Below, piece after piece: positions 1 through 9,000 of a stretch of DNA of 64,000 bases. The stretch is taken from assembly GCA_947629915.1 (NCBI GenBank), contig CANRFN010000005.1, forward strand, positions 1 through 64,000. The letters are read 5' to 3'. The notes under the pieces are model-generated. The model had not been told where the DNA came from. It made no database searches and saw only the letters and a program-made list of their open reading frames with translations. Each line of letters begins with the position of its first letter. Within the stretch, counting starts at the first letter, position 1. This DNA is from an uncultured Oscillospiraceae bacterium (GTDB taxonomy: Bacteria > Bacillota > Clostridia > Oscillospirales > Oscillospiraceae). A program made the translations under genes and the position numbers.

Positions 1-44
1 CCCTCCCAGGATCTCTGCTTACTACAGAGATCTTCTGAGAGGGG
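1..44. other. Strong stem-loop at left edge
   Basis: Bases 10-17 and 25-32 pair perfectly around a 7-nt loop. The flanks 1-9 and 35-43 extend the stem with one mismatch. There is no T-tract on either side, so it may be a processing or attenuation structure, or the end of an upstream element cut by the window edge. Confidence 0.5.
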
Positions 45-60
45 AAGTACATCCCCGATA

Positions 61-319
61 ATGCACGAAGCGGCCCATTAACTGTATTGAAATAGGGCCC
101 AATGCGCTCTCTGCGCTGTTTACGGTCACAGACGCAGGCAACATTGTCATCTGCAACAAAAAGTACGTCATATCCGATTACGGTGCATTAGACACAACGA
201 TACACTATCGCGGCTACTGCTTTTCCAGTGTGAAGGAATTTGGAGACTATTTGGATGATTTGTGGCCCGAACCGCCAACAAAGGCGCTGATGGAGGCATA
301 CTATGAAGACAGTCTATAA
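61..319 (+). pseudogene. Small gene apparently broken by a frameshift near base 79
   Basis: The frame ending at TAA 317-319 is open from base 62 and reads as a plausible globular protein of about 85 residues, but has no ATG, GTG or TTG start until ATG 290. A short ATG-started frame at 61-81 sits in the adjacent phase and would supply an N-terminus if one frame change occurred near base 79. The open frame overlaps the start of the next gene at 303, which looks like ordinary operon coupling. No family recognised. A sequencing indel or a real frameshift would both explain it. Confidence 0.35.
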
Positions 320-683
320 TGGCCTCCATGTGAGCGTAGACCTGGAGAGAGGCATCTATGTCTTTTTCCCGTATTCCGGGACCGGCAAGTCATACTTGGC
401 CTCCATTTTTCGGGAGCTGTCCCCTGGAGACAAGCGTGTAACGTCCTATACGTACGTGGATTACGCCCGAAACATGCCGATCGAATTGGTCCTGGACAAC
501 TCCAGATTCGATTTTGTGGTACTGGACCGTTACGATATGTATTATGGTGTTGGCGTGGAACGCATCCTGCGGTTTGCCGAAAACGGAACCGTGCTTGTGG
601 ACTGTAAGCAGACGCCTCCGTTTCCCCATGAGATGTGTGCCGTCATGTATCACGGGGACGTGCTGGAGGTGACCAAATTATGA
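303..683 (+). CDS. Small P-loop (AAA-like) protein, 126 aa
   Basis: The N-terminal third has a phosphate-binding loop (Y-S-G-T-G-K-S, about residues 24-30). A hydrophobic strand ending in V-V-L-D (about 71-75) could be a Walker B motif. It is far shorter than full AAA proteins. Such single-domain P-loop proteins occur on clostridial mobile elements, but the role is unknown. The composition is less GC-rich than the host genes to its right, which suggests a remnant of an element. It is followed by a terminator hairpin at 738-775. Confidence 0.6.
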   Translation: MKTVYNGLHVSVDLERGIYVFFPYSGTGKSYLASIFRELSPGDKRVTSYTYVDYARNMPIELVLDNSRFDFVVLDRYDMYYGVGVERILRFAENGTVLVDCKQTPPFPHEMCAVMYHGDVLEVTKL

Positions 684-737
684 TATCCGCCTTGAGGATC
701 GAGCGGATTCAAAGACTCCTCCAGAAGGCAAAGAACA

Positions 738-775
738 GCCGCCGGCAGTCCCGTATGATCGGGCCTGCCGGCGGC
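738..775 (+). terminator. Bidirectional terminator between convergent genes
   Basis: An 11-bp GC stem (738-748 with 765-775) contains an inner 4-bp stem (750-753 with 760-763). It is followed on the plus strand by a T-rich stretch (778-787). It lies between the plus-strand P-loop gene and the minus-strand pgsA, so it can serve both. Confidence 0.75.
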
Positions 776-803
776 ATTGGTTTTCTTTGGGGAGGTGCCG
801 CCG

Positions 804-1328
804 TCACTTGGACCAGTTCAGCACGTCTCTGTTCTTTACAAAGTACTCCACGCCGGAGTACAGGGTGGTCACGGCGATCACCACCACGGCGATCCAGTTC
901 ATCACATCCGGAATGGGCAGGTGCATCAGGCAGAGGCACACCATGGTGGAGGCGGTCTTCACCTTGCCGGACCAGCCGGCGGCCACCACACGGCCGTTGT
1001 CCACTGCCACGAGGCGCAGGCCGGATACGGCAAACTCCCGCAGGATCACGATGATCACGGCCCAGTCCGGCATCACGCCCCGGGCACAGAAGCAGATCAT
1101 GGCAGACAGCACCAGCACTTTGTCCGCCAGCGGGTCCATGAACTTGCCGAAGTCTGTCACCTGATTGTAGTGGCGGGCCACATAGCCGTCTATGAAATCC
1201 GTGATGCTGGCGATGATAAACACCGCCAGGGCGATGTACTGCTGCCCGGGGATGGGCAGGTACCAGAGCGCCACGTAGACGGGGATCAGCGCCACCCGTA
1301 TCATGGTCAGCTTATTTGCGGTATTCAT
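804..1328 (-). CDS. pgsA: CDP-diacylglycerol--glycerol-3-phosphate 3-phosphatidyltransferase
   Basis: Integral membrane enzyme that makes phosphatidylglycerophosphate from CDP-diacylglycerol and glycerol-3-phosphate, the first committed step to phosphatidylglycerol and cardiolipin. The CDP-alcohol phosphotransferase signature is complete at residues 44-69: D44, D47, G48, A51, R52, G61, D65, D69. Four or five hydrophobic segments fit the family, and the 174-aa length is normal. The ATG at 1328 is preferred over an in-frame TTG at 1340 because a GGAG lies 6 nt upstream of the ATG. It is the last gene of the recA-recX-rimO-pgsA run. Confidence 0.93.
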   Translation of the reverse strand: MNTANKLTMIRVALIPVYVALWYLPIPGQQYIALAVFIIASITDFIDGYVARHYNQVTDFGKFMDPLADKVLVLSAMICFCARGVMPDWAVIIVILREFAVSGLRLVAVDNGRVVAAGWSGKVKTASTMVCLCLMHLPIPDVMNWIAVVVIAVTTLYSGVEYFVKNRDVLNWSK

Positions 1329-1355
1329 TCCATTCTCCAATCCTTTCCAAAGGAA

Positions 1356-2684
1356 TCAGTCTGCGATCTCTCCGGTGAGATCCCCGTCTTCCGCGCCGGT
1401 GATGAGCACCGGCACAAAGCTGCCCGGGAGCACCCAGCCGGCGGCGGTGAAGAGCACCCTGCCGTCCACCTCCACGGAGTCCCCGTAGGTGCGGCCCACA
1501 AAGCGCCCGTCCTCGGCATCAAAGCCCTCACAGAGCACTTCCATCTCAGAGCCCAGGCGCTGTTCGTTGTACGCGTCCATGATCTCCGCCTGCAGGGCCC
1601 GGAGCGCCTCGGTGCGCTGCTCTGCAACCTCCGGGTCCACCTGGTTGTCCATCTTGGCAGCCAGAGTTCCCTCCTCGCAGGAGAACTGGAAGATGCCGGC
1701 CCGCTGGAGCTTCACCTCCTTGAGGAAGTCCCGCAGCTCCAGGAAGTCCTCCTCCGTCTCTCCGGGGAAGCCGCAGATGAGGGAGGTGCGCAGTACGATG
1801 TCCGGCATCCGCGCCCGCAGCTTGGCGATCAGGGCCCGGATCTCCGCCCCGGTGGTGCGCCGGCGCATGTCCTTCAGGATCCGGTCTGAGATGTGCTGGA
1901 AGGGGATGTCCAGGTACTTTACGATCTTGTCCTCCGAGGCCACCACATCGATGAGCTCGTCTGTCACGGCCTCGGGATAGAGGTAGTGGAGGCGGATCCA
2001 GTGGAAGGGCAGCTTGCAGAGTTCCCGCAGCAGGCCCGCCAGGTTGGTGCCATCCCCCAGGTCCTCCCCGTACCGGGTGATGTCCTGGGCGATTACCAGG
2101 AGCTCCTGCACCCCGTTGTCCGCCAGCTCCCTGGCCTCTGCCAGCACATGGTCCATGGTGCGGCTGCGGTAGCGGCCCCGGAGTTTCGGGATGATGCAGA
2201 ATGCACAGCCGTTGCTGCAGCCCTCGGCGATTTTGAGATATGCGGTGTAGGAAGGCGTGGTCTGCACCCGCTCCCCGTCCTCATAGGTGCGGTGGATGTC
2301 TCCGAAGGACTCCGGCTGTTCCCCCTCCAAAAGGGCCTGGATGGCCGGCACCACATCGGTATAGCTGCCGGTGCCCAGCATCCCGTCCACCTCGGGGAGC
2401 TCTTCCTTGATCTCCTCCCGGTACCGCTGGGAGAGGCAGCCGGTAACCAGCAGTTTTCCCAGCTTTCCCTCCGCCTTGAGCTGCCCCAGCTCTATGATGT
2501 TCTCAATGGCCTCGGACTTGGCCTCATCGATAAAGGCACAGGTGTTCAGGACGGCCACATCGGCGCCCTCCGGGTCTCCCGTCACCGCAAAGCCGGCCTC
2601 TCGGCAGAGGGCCATCATCTGCTCGGTGTTCACCAGGTTCTTGGCGCATCCCAGGGAGATAAACGCCACCGTACAGGGTTTCAC
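1356..2684 (-). CDS. rimO: Ribosomal protein S12 methylthiotransferase RimO
   Basis: Radical-SAM methylthiotransferase that adds a beta-methylthio group to the conserved aspartate of ribosomal protein S12. The N-terminal domain holds conserved cysteines (C13, C49, C83). The radical-SAM cluster is C156-x3-C160-x2-C163, followed by the R-G-R-Y-R-S-R sequence typical of this family, and a C-terminal TRAM domain. At 442 aa it is full length. Its ATG overlaps the recX stop by 4 nt, so the two are translationally coupled. MiaB is the main alternative, but the sequence around the cluster favours RimO. Confidence 0.93.
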   Translation of the reverse strand: MKPCTVAFISLGCAKNLVNTEQMMALCREAGFAVTGDPEGADVAVLNTCAFIDEAKSEAIENIIELGQLKAEGKLGKLLVTGCLSQRYREEIKEELPEVDGMLGTGSYTDVVPAIQALLEGEQPESFGDIHRTYEDGERVQTTPSYTAYLKIAEGCSNGCAFCIIPKLRGRYRSRTMDHVLAEARELADNGVQELLVIAQDITRYGEDLGDGTNLAGLLRELCKLPFHWIRLHYLYPEAVTDELIDVVASEDKIVKYLDIPFQHISDRILKDMRRRTTGAEIRALIAKLRARMPDIVLRTSLICGFPGETEEDFLELRDFLKEVKLQRAGIFQFSCEEGTLAAKMDNQVDPEVAEQRTEALRALQAEIMDAYNEQRLGSEMEVLCEGFDAEDGRFVGRTYGDSVEVDGRVLFTAAGWVLPGSFVPVLITGAEDGDLTGEIAD

Positions 2685-3406
2685 TGGTATAATTCCTCCT
2701 CACCGGTCCGCAGCCGGTCCAGTGCCTCGGAGATCTCCTCCCAGCCGAATCCCCGGCGGAGGAGGAAGTCCGAGACCTTCTTCAGGTTCTCCCGGCTGGG
2801 CTCCTGTCCCCGGAGCTTCTGCCGGGCCAGTTCGTATACTTTGCTCTCCTCGTGCTCCTGCTGCTGTTCACGGAGGGTCTCCAGGGCCTCCTCCCAGTAC
2901 TCCCTGGGCACCCCCCGGCGGTACATCTCATCCTGGATCTTCCGGGGTCCGTACCCCTTGCCGGCGTAGTGCTGGGCCACGGACACGGCATAGACCCGGT
3001 CGTTGATGAGGCCCAGCTCCTCCAGCCGGTCTGCCACGGACGCTGCGCTCTGGCGGAGAGACTCCCGCTGCCTCTGTATGGTCTCCGGGTCTGGGGGCGC
3101 TTCCTCCTCCGCCTGCCGGTCCGCCTTCTTGCGGCGGGGCTTGCGGGGCGGCTCGGTGAGCTTGTCCAGCAGTTCTTTCCGGGACAGAGGCCGCAGAGCC
3201 AGCAGCTCTGCGGCTTTGTCCATCATGCGGCTGCGCTCACCGGCTGCGATGAGCGCGTCCGCCTCCTCGTCTGTGAGCTCCTTGCCGGTGTAGAGCCCCA
3301 GGCCAACCACATCTCCCTCGCCCACGCGCTGGAGAGAGCCGTCCTCGAACCACACCAGCCACCGCCCCTTGTGGTGCTGGGACGGCTCAAGCTTCTCGAT
3401 AACCAT
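2681..3406 (-). CDS. recX: Regulatory protein RecX
   Basis: RecX binds RecA filaments and modulates strand exchange. The protein has the family's three-helix tandem repeats: an N-terminal L-S-R-K-E-L-L-D-K-L block, a central L-I-N-D-R-V-Y-A block, and a C-terminal F-L-L-R-R-G-F block. At 241 aa it is at the long end of the family because of a charged linker (about residues 90-125). It lies 14 nt downstream of recA and overlaps rimO by 4 nt, which fits the usual recA-recX coupling. Confidence 0.88.
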   Translation of the reverse strand: MVIEKLEPSQHHKGRWLVWFEDGSLQRVGEGDVVGLGLYTGKELTDEEADALIAAGERSRMMDKAAELLALRPLSRKELLDKLTEPPRKPRRKKADRQAEEEAPPDPETIQRQRESLRQSAASVADRLEELGLINDRVYAVSVAQHYAGKGYGPRKIQDEMYRRGVPREYWEEALETLREQQQEHEESKVYELARQKLRGQEPSRENLKKVSDFLLRRGFGWEEISEALDRLRTGEEELYQ

Positions 3407-3420
3407 GCAGTGTCTGGAGA

Positions 3421-4524
3421 TCAGCCCTCGAAGTCGTCATCGGCGGCGATGTCCACGGAGGGGCCGGCGGCCTTGGCCGGGGTGGCGGGCTGTCTGCCCA
3501 TCAAGGTCTGGGCATTCTCCCGGATGGCGGCCTCCACCTGGTCTGAGATCTCCGGGTTCTCCTGGAAGTACTTCTTCACCGCGTCCTTGCCCTGGCCGAT
3601 GCGGGTCTCCCCCATGGAGAACCAGGAGCCGGACTTCTGCACGATGTCCAGCCGCAGGGCCAGGTCCACCATCTCCGCGTACTTGGAGATGCCCTCGCCG
3701 TAGATGATGTCAAACTCGGCCTCCCGGAAGGGCGGGGCCACCTTGTTCTTCACCACTTTCACCCGGGTACGGTTGCCCACGTTGGTGCCTGCCTCCTTCA
3801 GGGCCTCCACCCGGCGCACATCCATGCGGACGGAGGCGTAGAACTTCAGGGCCCGGCCGCCGGTGGTTACCTCCGGGTTGCCGTACATCACGCCCACCTT
3901 CTCACGCAGCTGGTTGATGAAGATCACCACGCAGTTGGTCTTGGAGATGGAGCCGGCCAGCTTCCGCAGGGCCTGGCTCATCAGCCGGGCCAGCAGGCCC
4001 ACATGGGCATCTCCCATGTCGCCCTCGATCTCCGCCCGGGGGGTGAGGGCGGCCACGGAGTCCACCACCACCACATCGATGGCGCCGGAGCGGACCAGGG
4101 CCTCGCAGATCTCCAGGCCCTGCTCACCGGTGTCCGGCTGGGAGATCAGCATGGAGTCGATATCCACGCCCAGGGCCCGGGCGTACACGGGGTCCAGCGC
4201 GTGCTCGGCATCGATGAAGGCCGCCTCGCCGCCCCGCTTCTGGGCCTCCGCCACGATGTGCAGGGCCAGGGTGGTCTTGCCGCTGGACTCAGGGCCGTAG
4301 ATCTCGATGATGCGGCCCCGGGGCACGCCGCCGATGCCCAGGGCGATGTCCAGGGCCAGGGAGCCGGTGGGAATGGCCTCCACCTGGATGTGGGTGTTCT
4401 CGCCCAGGCGCATGATGGAGCCCTTGCCGAACTGGCGCTCGATCTGGGAGATCGCGGTATCCAGTGCCTTCTTCTTATCCGCTGCAGGGGCCGGGCTCTC
4501 CAAAGGCTTCTTCTTGTCTGCCAT
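3421..4524 (-). CDS. recA: RecA recombinase
   Basis: DNA-dependent ATPase for strand exchange and the SOS response. The Walker A motif G-P-E-S-S-G-K-T is at residues 77-84. The core that follows (Walker B region and the F-I-N-Q-L-R-E-K loop) is canonical. The 367-aa length from ATG 4524 is normal, with an extended Lys/Pro-rich N-terminus. The longer open frame upstream to 4959 does not look like RecA, and a GGG-rich ribosome binding site precedes 4524. A perfect palindrome at 4626-4651 lies about 100 nt upstream of the start. Confidence 0.97.
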   Translation of the reverse strand: MADKKKPLESPAPAADKKKALDTAISQIERQFGKGSIMRLGENTHIQVEAIPTGSLALDIALGIGGVPRGRIIEIYGPESSGKTTLALHIVAEAQKRGGEAAFIDAEHALDPVYARALGVDIDSMLISQPDTGEQGLEICEALVRSGAIDVVVVDSVAALTPRAEIEGDMGDAHVGLLARLMSQALRKLAGSISKTNCVVIFINQLREKVGVMYGNPEVTTGGRALKFYASVRMDVRRVEALKEAGTNVGNRTRVKVVKNKVAPPFREAEFDIIYGEGISKYAEMVDLALRLDIVQKSGSWFSMGETRIGQGKDAVKKYFQENPEISDQVEAAIRENAQTLMGRQPATPAKAAGPSVDIAADDDFEG

Positions 4525-4625
4525 AAATCTTCGTTCCCTTCTAAATCGTGTGTTCCTCAGCTTTTTGGCGCCGGGAGAGCGGACGAACTGCTCTGCCTGT
4601 CCTCTCTGCACTGAGAATACCACAT

Positions 4626-4651
4626 GATGAGTCCCATAAATGGGACTCATC
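4626..4651. promoter_or_regulatory. Perfect 26-bp palindrome upstream of recA
   Basis: Arms 4626-4637 and 4640-4651 are perfectly complementary with a 2-nt centre. On the minus strand a TTGAAA-like -35 lies just upstream, and a weak ATTTAT -10 lies inside the palindrome, 17 nt away. This is the geometry of an operator over the recA promoter. It does not match the Bacillus LexA box (GAAC-N4-GTTC). A hairpin terminator for the upstream GNAT gene is an alternative, but no T-tract follows on the minus strand. Confidence 0.5.
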
Positions 4652-4708
4652 TCGGAATTTTCAAAGTTTTTTTCACAGGTCCATGGGAACCCAGGGAGCT
4701 TTCTCACC

Positions 4709-5452
4709 TCAATTGGGTTCTTCTTCCAGGAGATAGGCAACGCCGTACTTCCGGAAGCCGATCTTCTCCGCCAAAGCGATGGAGGCGGCGTTGTGTACAT
4801 TGCAGTCCCACTGGGGACAGATCCCCAGCGCCAGCAGCCGGTGCACTGCCAGACCTGCGGTCCAGGCGCCGTAGCCTCTGCGCCGGTACGCCGGCAGGGT
4901 GGCGATCCCGGTGTGCTGGATCCTGTCCGGGAGATAGGGCATGTCCGGGGTATCGGCAACGGAGATCAGTCTGCCGTCTCGAAATGTTCCGGCCATGATC
5001 CCTCTGGCGCTCTTCTCGTCAAAGTACGCCTGCAGCCATCCCGCGGGATCCGCCCCGGGGTGGGCCTCCCGGAAAAAGGCCTCAAATAGGGGGTAGTCCA
5101 AGGGAGACAGGAGGCGGGCAGTGCCAAAGTCCGAACACCGCTCGCCATGGAAGACCATCAGCTGCTGCCTGTGAATGGGATAGGTGCTCTCCAGGGCGGT
5201 GAGGATCTTCTCTGGCGATGTCCCCTTCCAGCGGTCCAGGAGCGATGCATACCGGGGTGCGGAGGCGATCACCAGGCTGTCCTCCCGGACGAGGGCGACT
5301 ATGGAAAAGGCGCGGCCATAGCCAGGCAGCTTCCGATTCCGCTCTTCTGCGCAGATGAAATGGACGCCGGACTGCCCTTCTCGCAGCGCCGTGCAGCAGA
5401 AGTGGCTATAGTAGGCGTTCGTGATGGCGAGGCACTCTGTCTCAGACAGCAT
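4709..5452 (-). CDS. GNAT-family N-acetyltransferase
   Basis: The C-terminal half carries the acetyl-CoA binding motif of GNAT enzymes ([13 protein letters not shown], about residues 190-202). The N-terminal half (about 130 residues) is a less conserved domain, as in two-domain GNATs. The substrate cannot be inferred. It starts 6 nt after prmC and is probably co-transcribed with it. Confidence 0.85.
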   Translation of the reverse strand: MLSETECLAITNAYYSHFCCTALREGQSGVHFICAEERNRKLPGYGRAFSIVALVREDSLVIASAPRYASLLDRWKGTSPEKILTALESTYPIHRQQLMVFHGERCSDFGTARLLSPLDYPLFEAFFREAHPGADPAGWLQAYFDEKSARGIMAGTFRDGRLISVADTPDMPYLPDRIQHTGIATLPAYRRRGYGAWTAGLAVHRLLALGICPQWDCNVHNAASIALAEKIGFRKYGVAYLLEEEPN

Positions 5453-5458
5453 GCCGGC

Positions 5459-6358
5459 TCACTGCTCCTCCTCGATCACCAGGCCGGCGAAGAGGTCCGG
5501 TCTCGGCCGCATTCCCTCTACCACCCGCCAGTTGCCGGCGGGGTCCCGGTACGCCTGCACGTCCTCAAAGCCGTTCATCTCCAGGATCTGGGTCACGGCG
5601 TCCACCTGGTCGTAGCCGATCTCAAAGAGCAGCCTGCCGCCGGGGCGCAGGGCAGCCATCCAGCTGCCGGCGATGGCCCGGTAGAAGTCCAGGCCGTCCT
5701 CCCCGCCGTCCAGGGCGATATGGGGCTCCCACTCCCGGACGGAGGCGTCCAGGGTCTCCAACACAGAGGTGGCGATGTAGGGCGGATTGCAGACGATGAG
5801 GTCGAAGTCGGAGAAGAGGCGGGGTGGCGGCTCCAGGGCGTTCACCCGCACCACGTTCACCTGTTTGCTGAGATGGGTGCGGCCCACGTTCCGGCGGCAC
5901 ACCGCCAGGGCCTGCTCAGACCACTCCGCGGCGATCACCTTCACATGGGGACAGCTGCTGGCGATGGCCAGTCCCACGCAGCCGCTGCCGGCGCAGAGGT
6001 CCATCACCCAGCCCGCCCGGAGATCCCGTGCAAAGAAGATGCCCCGATCTGCCAGGGTCTCGGTGTCCGGCCGGGGGATCAGCACGTCCGGGCCGATCTC
6101 CAGGTTCAGGCCGTAGAAGTCCCACTCCCCTATAATATAAGGCAGGGGCTCCCCCTTCCGCCGCCGGTCCATCAGCGCCTGAAAGCGCTTTGCCACGTTG
6201 TCTGAGGCATAGAGGGGCAAATCCCGCATCAACTGCTCCCGGGATTTCTCCGCCGCCATGGCCAGCAGCTCCCTGGCCTCCAGCTGCGCCTGCTCTACGC
6301 CCATCGCCTTCAGCTCCCGCCGGGCGTCCAGGTAGAGGTCGTTATATGTCTGCGCCAT
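5459..6358 (-). CDS. prmC: Peptide chain release factor N5-glutamine methyltransferase
   Basis: Methylates the GGQ glutamine of release factors RF1/RF2 using SAM. Visible features are a helical N-terminal domain, the I-P-R-P-D-T-E segment (94-100), the SAM-binding D-L-C-A-G-S-G-C-V-G-L-A (120-131) and the catalytic N-P-P-Y (191-194). The 299-aa length is typical. It lies next to a DUF1385 gene, an arrangement common in Firmicutes. Confidence 0.94.
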   Translation of the reverse strand: MAQTYNDLYLDARRELKAMGVEQAQLEARELLAMAAEKSREQLMRDLPLYASDNVAKRFQALMDRRRKGEPLPYIIGEWDFYGLNLEIGPDVLIPRPDTETLADRGIFFARDLRAGWVMDLCAGSGCVGLAIASSCPHVKVIAAEWSEQALAVCRRNVGRTHLSKQVNVVRVNALEPPPRLFSDFDLIVCNPPYIATSVLETLDASVREWEPHIALDGGEDGLDFYRAIAGSWMAALRPGGRLLFEIGYDQVDAVTQILEMNGFEDVQAYRDPAGNWRVVEGMRPRPDLFAGLVIEEEQ

Positions 6359-6429
6359 CCGCTCACACGTCCTTCCGCTCTCTATTTTTGTTCAGAGGAA
6401 AACTGTGATGAATCGATCTTGATTTCCGG

Positions 6430-7404
6430 TTACCAGGCGTCCTTGCCTGCCTCCTCCGGTATGACCCGCTTCAGGGCCTCGATGCCCACTTCGATCATGG
6501 AGTCGTCCGGCTCGAAGGTGGTGAAGTTCTGCATCCACATGCCCGGGGCCCGCAGTGCCCGGCAGATGCCGTCATCGTGGGCGCCCACAAACCGGTTGAA
6601 CTCGTAGGTCACCCCCACGATGATCGGCAGGAGCAGCAGGTGCAGGAACATTCTCAAAAATGTGTTCTCAATGTGCAGCGGCGTGAAGATCACGATGGAG
6701 AGGAAGATGGACGCCGCAATCACCACAAAGAGGAAGCTGGTGCCGCACCGGGGGTGGTGGCAGGGCTGGGGCCGCACGTTCTCCACGGTGAGCTCCAGAC
6801 CCTTCTCATAGCAGTAGATGGACTTGTGCTCCGCCCCGTGGTACTGGAACACCCGGTGGATCTCCGGCATCTTGGACACCAGGAAGAGGTAGCTCATAAA
6901 GATGGCCACCTTCAGGATGCCCTCCAGGACAGAGCGGAACCAGAGGGGCATGGTCTTCCACACCAGACCCACAAGGCCCGTTACGGCCGTAGGCAGCAGG
7001 ATGAAGAGGCCAATGGAAAAGGCCACGCCCAGCACGGCGGCCAGGGTGATGATGATGGTAGAGGCCTGCTCGCTGCTGAAGTGGGACTCGATCCAGCGGT
7101 CCAGGGCATCCTCCGCCTGGCCGTCCTCCTCCAGGCCCTCCCCGGAGATCTCCGCGGAGCGCATCAAGGCCTTCACGCCATTCACCATGGAGCCGGCAAA
7201 GATGAAAACGCCCCGGATAAACGGCCACTTGGCCGGGCCCTTCCGCTGAGGGATGGGGGTGACATCGATGTCCAGATCGCCGTCCGGCTTGCGCACCACC
7301 ACCGCCTGCCTCTCAGGGCCGCGCATCATGATTCCCTCCATCAAGGCCTGGCCGCCGCAGCTGGTCTTGAAGGGGGTGCTTTCGCTCTCTTTTGTCTTAG
7401 ACAT
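6430..7404 (-). CDS. DUF1385 domain membrane protein (YqhQ-like)
   Basis: The N-terminal G-G-Q-A-L-M-E-G-I-M-M-R-G-P signature and the H-G-A-E-H-K segment are diagnostic of DUF1385. Several transmembrane segments lie between about residues 90-180 and 215-265. The cellular role is not established. It is upstream of prmC with a 71-nt gap. At 324 aa it is near the family norm. Confidence 0.9.
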   Translation of the reverse strand: MSKTKESESTPFKTSCGGQALMEGIMMRGPERQAVVVRKPDGDLDIDVTPIPQRKGPAKWPFIRGVFIFAGSMVNGVKALMRSAEISGEGLEEDGQAEDALDRWIESHFSSEQASTIIITLAAVLGVAFSIGLFILLPTAVTGLVGLVWKTMPLWFRSVLEGILKVAIFMSYLFLVSKMPEIHRVFQYHGAEHKSIYCYEKGLELTVENVRPQPCHHPRCGTSFLFVVIAASIFLSIVIFTPLHIENTFLRMFLHLLLLPIIVGVTYEFNRFVGAHDDGICRALRAPGMWMQNFTTFEPDDSMIEVGIEALKRVIPEEAGKDAW

Positions 7405-7440
7405 ACCAATCTCCTTGTCTGGGGCCCCAGGGAGCGCGGC

Positions 7441-9000
7441 TCAGACGCTCTCCTCGTGCAGCGGGAAGCGCATGGACACGAGGCAGCCGCCGCCCTCGGC
7501 ATTGGTGATGGTGAGGGTGCCGTTGTGGGCCGTTACGATCTCCTCGCAGACCGCAAGGCCGATGCCGGATCCCCTCGCCTTGGAGGAGCCCTTGTAGAAT
7601 TTGTATTTGATGTAGGGCAGCTCGTCCTCCGGCACGCCGGGCCCGTGGTCTCGAATGCGGATCACCGCATCCTCCTGTTCCCGGACCACGGACACCTCGA
7701 TGAGGCCGCCACTGCCGCCGTGTTTGTCTGCGTTGTCCAGAAGGTTGCAGAACACCTGCCGGAGCCGCTCCGGGTCCCCGTTGATGATGGGCAACTCCTC
7801 CGGGCAGGGGGTGTACTGGAGCTCCAGGCCCTTGCGGCGGAAGAACTCCCGATAGGTGTACACCGCGTCCTCCAGCTCCGCCTGGAGGTCTATGGGCTCC
7901 ACGGAGAGGTTGAACCGGCCGGTCTCCATTCGGGAGAACTCCAGCAGCTCCTCCACCATGTTGGTGAGGCGCTGGGCCTCGGAGACGATGATGCTCATGC
8001 CCTTCTTCACGTCTGCGGCGTTTTTCACCTCGCCGTTGTACAGCGTCTCCGCCCACCCGCTGATGGCCGTGAGCGGCGTGCGCAGCTCGTGGGACACGGA
8101 GGAGATGAACTCGGACTGGGTCCGCTCCGCCTGGTCGATCTTGATGGACATGTCGTTGATGGCCTCCACCAGCTCGCCCAGTTCATCGCTGGAGTGGGTC
8201 TCCATCTGCACGCCGTAGCTGCCGGCGGCGATGCGCTTGGCGGTCTCGGTGACCCTCGTCACCGGGTCCAGCACGGACTGGATGAAGTAGTTGGCGATGA
8301 GGGCCACGCCCAGCAGGATCAGCACCGAGAACGCCAGGCTCACCACCACGATCTGCAGCATCTGCTGCTCCACCAGCCGGAGGGACGTGATAAACCGCAC
8401 CACGCCCACCACCGAGCCGTTGTAGATCACGGGGGCAGAGGCGGCTACGATGTCGTCCCCCGTGGAGATGTCCTGGCCCAGGAAGGGCTCCACCCGCTGC
8501 TGGCCGATGGCGCTCTTCACGTCCGGGGTGTCGGCAAAGGCGCCGGAGATGTCCATGTTGGAGGACATGAGCACCCGGCTGGCCGTGGTGATAAACTGCA
8601 CCTCTATGGTGGTCTTGTCCTCAAACTGGTTGATGAACTGCCGGGCCGCCGCCAGGTAGTTGGCCTGGGTGTAGTTGCGGAACATGCCCGCCGCCGTCTG
8701 GGCCCGGCTCTCCAGGTTGGCCCGGATGGTGCTGGTGTAGTAGGTGTACATGGACACCGCAAAGGCGCTCACCGCCACCGCCAGTACCAGGAAGGTGGCA
8801 GTAAGGGCGTTGAAGAGCCACCGCCGTCTCAGTCGCTTCCGGCCCCGGGGGCGCCGTGGCATCTGGGGCGCGGCCGCCGGGGCGGTCTCGATCAGGGGCT
8901 TTTTCGCCCGGTGGATGCGGGCCTTCTTGTGGGGGTCCTGCTCCGCCGCCTGCGTGCTGTCCTCTCTGGGCTCGGCACGCTGCCCGTTGGGCTCCGTCAC
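7441..9000 (-). CDS. Membrane sensor histidine kinase (HAMP-HisKA-HATPase)
   Basis: A basic cytoplasmic N-terminus is followed by a first transmembrane helix, an extracytoplasmic sensor of about 120 residues, a second transmembrane helix, HAMP, the HisKA box (S-V-S-H-E-L-R-T-P with the phosphorylated His) and HATPase with N-L-L-D-N-A-D-K-H and G-x-G boxes. The start is taken as GTG 9000, which overlaps the regulator's TGA by 4 nt and gives 519 aa; the frame is open further to 9030. It resembles WalK/ResE-class kinases. The upstream lipoprotein may take part in sensing. Confidence 0.92.
   Translation of the reverse strand: MTEPNGQRAEPREDSTQAAEQDPHKKARIHRAKKPLIETAPAAAPQMPRRPRGRKRLRRRWLFNALTATFLVLAVAVSAFAVSMYTYYTSTIRANLESRAQTAAGMFRNYTQANYLAAARQFINQFEDKTTIEVQFITTASRVLMSSNMDISGAFADTPDVKSAIGQQRVEPFLGQDISTGDDIVAASAPVIYNGSVVGVVRFITSLRLVEQQMLQIVVVSLAFSVLILLGVALIANYFIQSVLDPVTRVTETAKRIAAGSYGVQMETHSSDELGELVEAINDMSIKIDQAERTQSEFISSVSHELRTPLTAISGWAETLYNGEVKNAADVKKGMSIIVSEAQRLTNMVEELLEFSRMETGRFNLSVEPIDLQAELEDAVYTYREFFRRKGLELQYTPCPEELPIINGDPERLRQVFCNLLDNADKHGGSGGLIEVSVVREQEDAVIRIRDHGPGVPEDELPYIKYKFYKGSSKARGSGIGLAVCEEIVTAHNGTLTITNAEGGGCLVSMRFPLHEESV

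Noticed and set aside
4626..4651. Rho-independent terminator for the GNAT gene
   Set aside because: No T-tract follows on the minus strand; the T-rich run lies on the opposite side.
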